Notes under the pieces: generated by a model
Seen by the model: only the letters and a program-made list of their open reading frames with translations
Told to the model about the DNA's origin: nothing
Databases searched by the model: none
Made by a program: the position numbers and the translations under genes
In this document: positions 5,396 to 7,404 of the stretch, piece after piece
How the letters are laid out: every line of letters starts with the position of its first letter
How positions within the stretch are numbered: position 1 is the first letter of the stretch
Assembly: GCA_946410365.1 (NCBI GenBank)
Contig: CAMKAA010000041.1
Location: 1 to 7,404, forward strand
Direction: 5' to 3'
Length of the DNA stretch: 7,404 bases
DNA from: an uncultured Lachnospiraceae bacterium
GTDB taxonomy: Bacteria; Bacillota_A; Clostridia; Lachnospirales; Lachnospiraceae

Positions 5396-7271
5396 CCTGC
5401 ACCTCCCCGGACCATTTTCCGTGCTCCAGAGCCTTTCGGTTCCCCTCTGTATAGGGAACTGCAGGGATCCGGATCGTCACCTCTGTCCCCTCATCGGGCT
5501 CGCTCTCTATCCTGAGCCCGTACTGCGGGCCGAAACGGAGCATGATCCTCTTGTGCACGTTGATCAGTCCTACGCCGGACCCGTGTCTTCGCGTTCTCTC
5601 CTCGTGCTCTTCATCCGACAGGATCTGGTCAACTTTCTCCTGCGGCATGCCAAGACCGTTGTCCCGGACAGACATCAAAATATCGTCTCCTTCTTTTCTC
5701 CCGCTGACGACGATCTCTCCTTCATCACCGAGCGCATCTACACCGTAGTAGATAGCATTCTCCAGGATTGGCTGCAGGATCAGTTTCACCGTGCAGTAAT
5801 CCAGGATCTCCTCCTGAATATCCCAGACGACTTCAAAGGCATCTTTATAGCGTACCTTCTGAATATTCATGTAGTTGCGGGCGTGTACAAACTCGTCCCG
5901 GATACTGATCACAGTCCTGCCCTTACTGAGACTTACCCTGAAAAGGCTCGCCAGCTGCGTCACCATAAACACAGCGTCCGCATTTCTCTCACCTTCGATC
6001 ATCCAGACAATGGAATCAAGCGTATTGTACAAAAAGTGCGGATTGATCTGTGACTGCAGGGCATCCAGCTCTGTTCTCCGGCGCTCCTCCTGCTCTCTGA
6101 CGACGTCGTCCATCAGTTCATTTACCTGCCGCAGACTTCCCTGCATGCTTCGTCCCAGATTTTCTACTTCCGCAGGTCCTCCGATGTACACCTTGTCGGG
6201 ATCGACCCTGCCTCCGTCCATATTTTGGATAGAGCGGTTCAGCCGCAGGATCGGGCTTGTGATCCGATTCGTCACAAGGCGGTTGATCAGAAGGAGAGCC
6301 AGGATCGTCACGAGCAGGACAAGAAATGTAAAAAGCTGCGTACTGACCGTGCCCAGCCTGAAACCGCTCATAGGAATGACACCGACCAGTTTCCATCCCG
6401 TATAACTGATCGTCTTGACAACTACCATCCGGCGCTCGCCCTCAAAGATCTCTTCGTGCAGGCCGTCTTCGTAATCAGACGCGGTAAGGTTGTTCTCTTT
6501 GTACTTTTCCACGCCGATCTGGATCATCCTGGGATGATAGATCAGCTCTCCGTTGCTGTCGCACAGGTAAAAATATTGATAGGAGTTACTCCCGTTGACG
6601 CGGTCCATCATCTCCTCGATCGTGTTGTAGTTCATGTCGACGAGAAGGACTCCCCTGACGGGAACGCCGCTGTAGGTCAGCTCTACGATCCGGCTCAGTG
6701 AAATGACCCAGTAATAGCGAAAAGAAGACGCGTTGAAAATATTCTGGACATGCGGTGTTGAGAAGTGAAGGTTCTCCGGCCTCTCCATCGCCATCTTGAA
6801 CCAGGGCTGCAGGCGCACATCCATTCCTTCTTTCATTGTTGAGACAGGCGCCGCGCAGACAAGGCTTCCATCCCTCTTAAACAGGGCAAAACTGATCAAA
6901 TTGTCCTTGTTGGCCTCATAGAGAAGGGACATCTCGCTGTCCAGGCTGTCCAGCGTCATGTCCTTATCCTTGATGGTATCGTAATACATAGCATCGCTGA
7001 CCCTGCGCATGGAGGTCAGATAGTCCTCAAAGTTGGCCTCTGTCTGGGACATCAGCTGCTCCATACTCTCCGTCATCATAGCCCGGGTGCGCAGAGTGAA
7101 CCTCTGATACAGAGAAAATCCGAGCAGCACCATAATAAAGACCGAGACGACCGTAAAGGAAACAAGCACCGTAAACTGGATTCCCCGCCTGCCTGCCTTT
7201 TCCATTACCTGTTCGATCCATTTGGAAAGTCCGCTATTCTCTTCTCTCGGATTCTCCCTGTCGTTTTCCAC
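5385..7271 (-). CDS. YesM/LytS-type sensor histidine kinase with Cache domain
   Basis: Membrane sensor kinase of 628 residues, partner of the AraC-type regulator just upstream. In order: polar N-terminus; TM1 (about 31-54); extracellular dCache-like sensor (about 55-310, with LQPWFKMAM and VRGVLLVDMNY); TM2 (about 313-332); HAMP linker (about 333-385); His_kinase domain with LQSQINPHFLYNTLDS, where H412 is the phosphoacceptor; and an HATPase with N-box N505 (QPILENA), G1 DNGLGM (537-542) and G2 GSGVGLINV (564-572). All catalytic motifs are intact. The start is taken as GTG 7271, one base after the regulator stop, with GGAGAG (7285-7280) eight bases before it. The frame is open up to an ATG at 7355, but that would overlap the regulator by 83 bases with no ribosome site. 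An ATG at 7205 is a weaker alternative. The stop overlaps the downstream binding-protein gene. Confidence 0.96.
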   Translation of the reverse strand: MENDRENPREENSGLSKWIEQVMEKAGRRGIQFTVLVSFTVVSVFIMVLLGFSLYQRFTLRTRAMMTESMEQLMSQTEANFEDYLTSMRRVSDAMYYDTIKDKDMTLDSLDSEMSLLYEANKDNLISFALFKRDGSLVCAAPVSTMKEGMDVRLQPWFKMAMERPENLHFSTPHVQNIFNASSFRYYWVISLSRIVELTYSGVPVRGVLLVDMNYNTIEEMMDRVNGSNSYQYFYLCDSNGELIYHPRMIQIGVEKYKENNLTASDYEDGLHEEIFEGERRMVVVKTISYTGWKLVGVIPMSGFRLGTVSTQLFTFLVLLVTILALLLINRLVTNRITSPILRLNRSIQNMDGGRVDPDKVYIGGPAEVENLGRSMQGSLRQVNELMDDVVREQEERRRTELDALQSQINPHFLYNTLDSIVWMIEGERNADAVFMVTQLASLFRVSLSKGRTVISIRDEFVHARNYMNIQKVRYKDAFEVVWDIQEEILDYCTVKLILQPILENAIYYGVDALGDEGEIVVSGRKEGDDILMSVRDNGLGMPQEKVDQILSDEEHEERTRRHGSGVGLINVHKRIMLRFGPQYGLRIESEPDEGTEVTIRIPAVPYTEGNRKALEHGKWSGEVQDEK

Positions 7272-7272
7272 G

Positions 7273-7404
7273 TTATTTTCTCTCCGTGCGGTAGCGGGAC
7301 GGCGAAACGCCGAACTTCTTCTTAAACACATAGCTGAAGTAAGCGGGATCCGCATAGCCCACCTGGGCAGCGATCACATAGGTCTTCTCATCCCGCCCGA
7401 TCAG
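7273..7404 (-). CDS. AraC-type response regulator (YesN-like), C-terminal end only
   Basis: The last 43 codons of a gene that enters from the right edge, too short to be seen as a full frame. The visible protein (LIGRDEKTYVIAAQVGYADP, then AYFSYVFKKKFGVSPSRYR and TERK) is the second helix-turn-helix of an AraC/XylS DNA-binding domain. The family signature G-Y-x-D-x-x-Y-F-S-x-x-F-K-K-x-F-G-x-S-P-x-x-Y-R is complete. Next to a YesM-type kinase this is almost surely the output domain of a YesN-type response regulator (receiver plus AraC), although the receiver part lies outside the window. It ends in TAA at 7275-7273, one base before the kinase GTG, so the pair is in one operon and probably translationally coupled. 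Expected role: activation of sugar uptake or catabolic genes. Confidence 0.93.
   Translation of the reverse strand: MIGRDEKTYVIAAQVGYADPAYFSYVFKKKFGVSPSRYRTERK

Noticed and set aside
5253..6053. Plus-strand open frame of 266 codons opposite the kinase and anchored binding protein
   Set aside because: It crosses two well-recognised minus-strand genes, shows no family motif, and is explained by codon bias on the other strand.
7272..7355. Longer kinase start at ATG 7355
   Set aside because: It would overlap the AraC-type regulator end by 83 bases, adds an Arg-rich out-of-frame reading of the helix-turn-helix, and has no ribosome site. GTG 7271 has GGAGAG at proper spacing.

Overview
The window looks like chromosomal DNA from a Clostridia-type Firmicute, most likely a gut Lachnospiraceae-like bacterium. 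The grounds are the gene content: an A-type flavodiiron protein typical of anaerobes, a YesM/YesN-type two-component system, sugar-binding proteins of Gram-positive type and a DUF3048 (YerB-family) protein. Strong AGGAGG-like ribosome sites and consensus sigma-A promoters agree with this. The species cannot be fixed from the window. No RNA gene, insertion sequence, CRISPR array or phage gene was seen. All seven real genes lie on the minus strand, so the window reads biologically from right to left.

Right part (7404 to 3295) is one compact, probably co-transcribed sugar-sensing cluster. It holds the C-terminal end of an AraC-type response regulator (YesN-like), then a YesM/LytS-type sensor histidine kinase with an extracellular Cache domain. 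The kinase starts at a GTG one base after the regulator stop. Next comes a membrane-anchored sugar-binding-fold protein that overlaps the kinase by 11 bases, and then an MglB-like galactose/glucose-binding lipoprotein. The MglB-like protein keeps the ligand residues known from E. coli MglB. The layout recalls the XylFII-LytS-YesN xylose sensor of Clostridium: a binding protein senses sugar outside the cell, passes the signal to the kinase, and the AraC-type regulator switches on uptake or catabolic genes. No ABC ATPase or permease gene follows in the window.

Middle part (3294 to 929) holds two exported proteins. One is a DUF3048 (YerB-like) protein and the other is a DUF4097-like beta-repeat protein with an acidic, Ala/Glu-rich insertion. 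Each has its own near-consensus sigma-A promoter, and each promoter carries a conspicuous inverted repeat. One starts right after the -10, the other overlaps the -35. These promoters also rule out the longest reading-frame starts.

Left part (928 to 1) holds a large imperfect dyad, then the first two thirds of a flavodiiron protein (FprA) that runs off the window. It is probably an oxygen- or NO-reducing detoxification enzyme and seems functionally separate from the rest.
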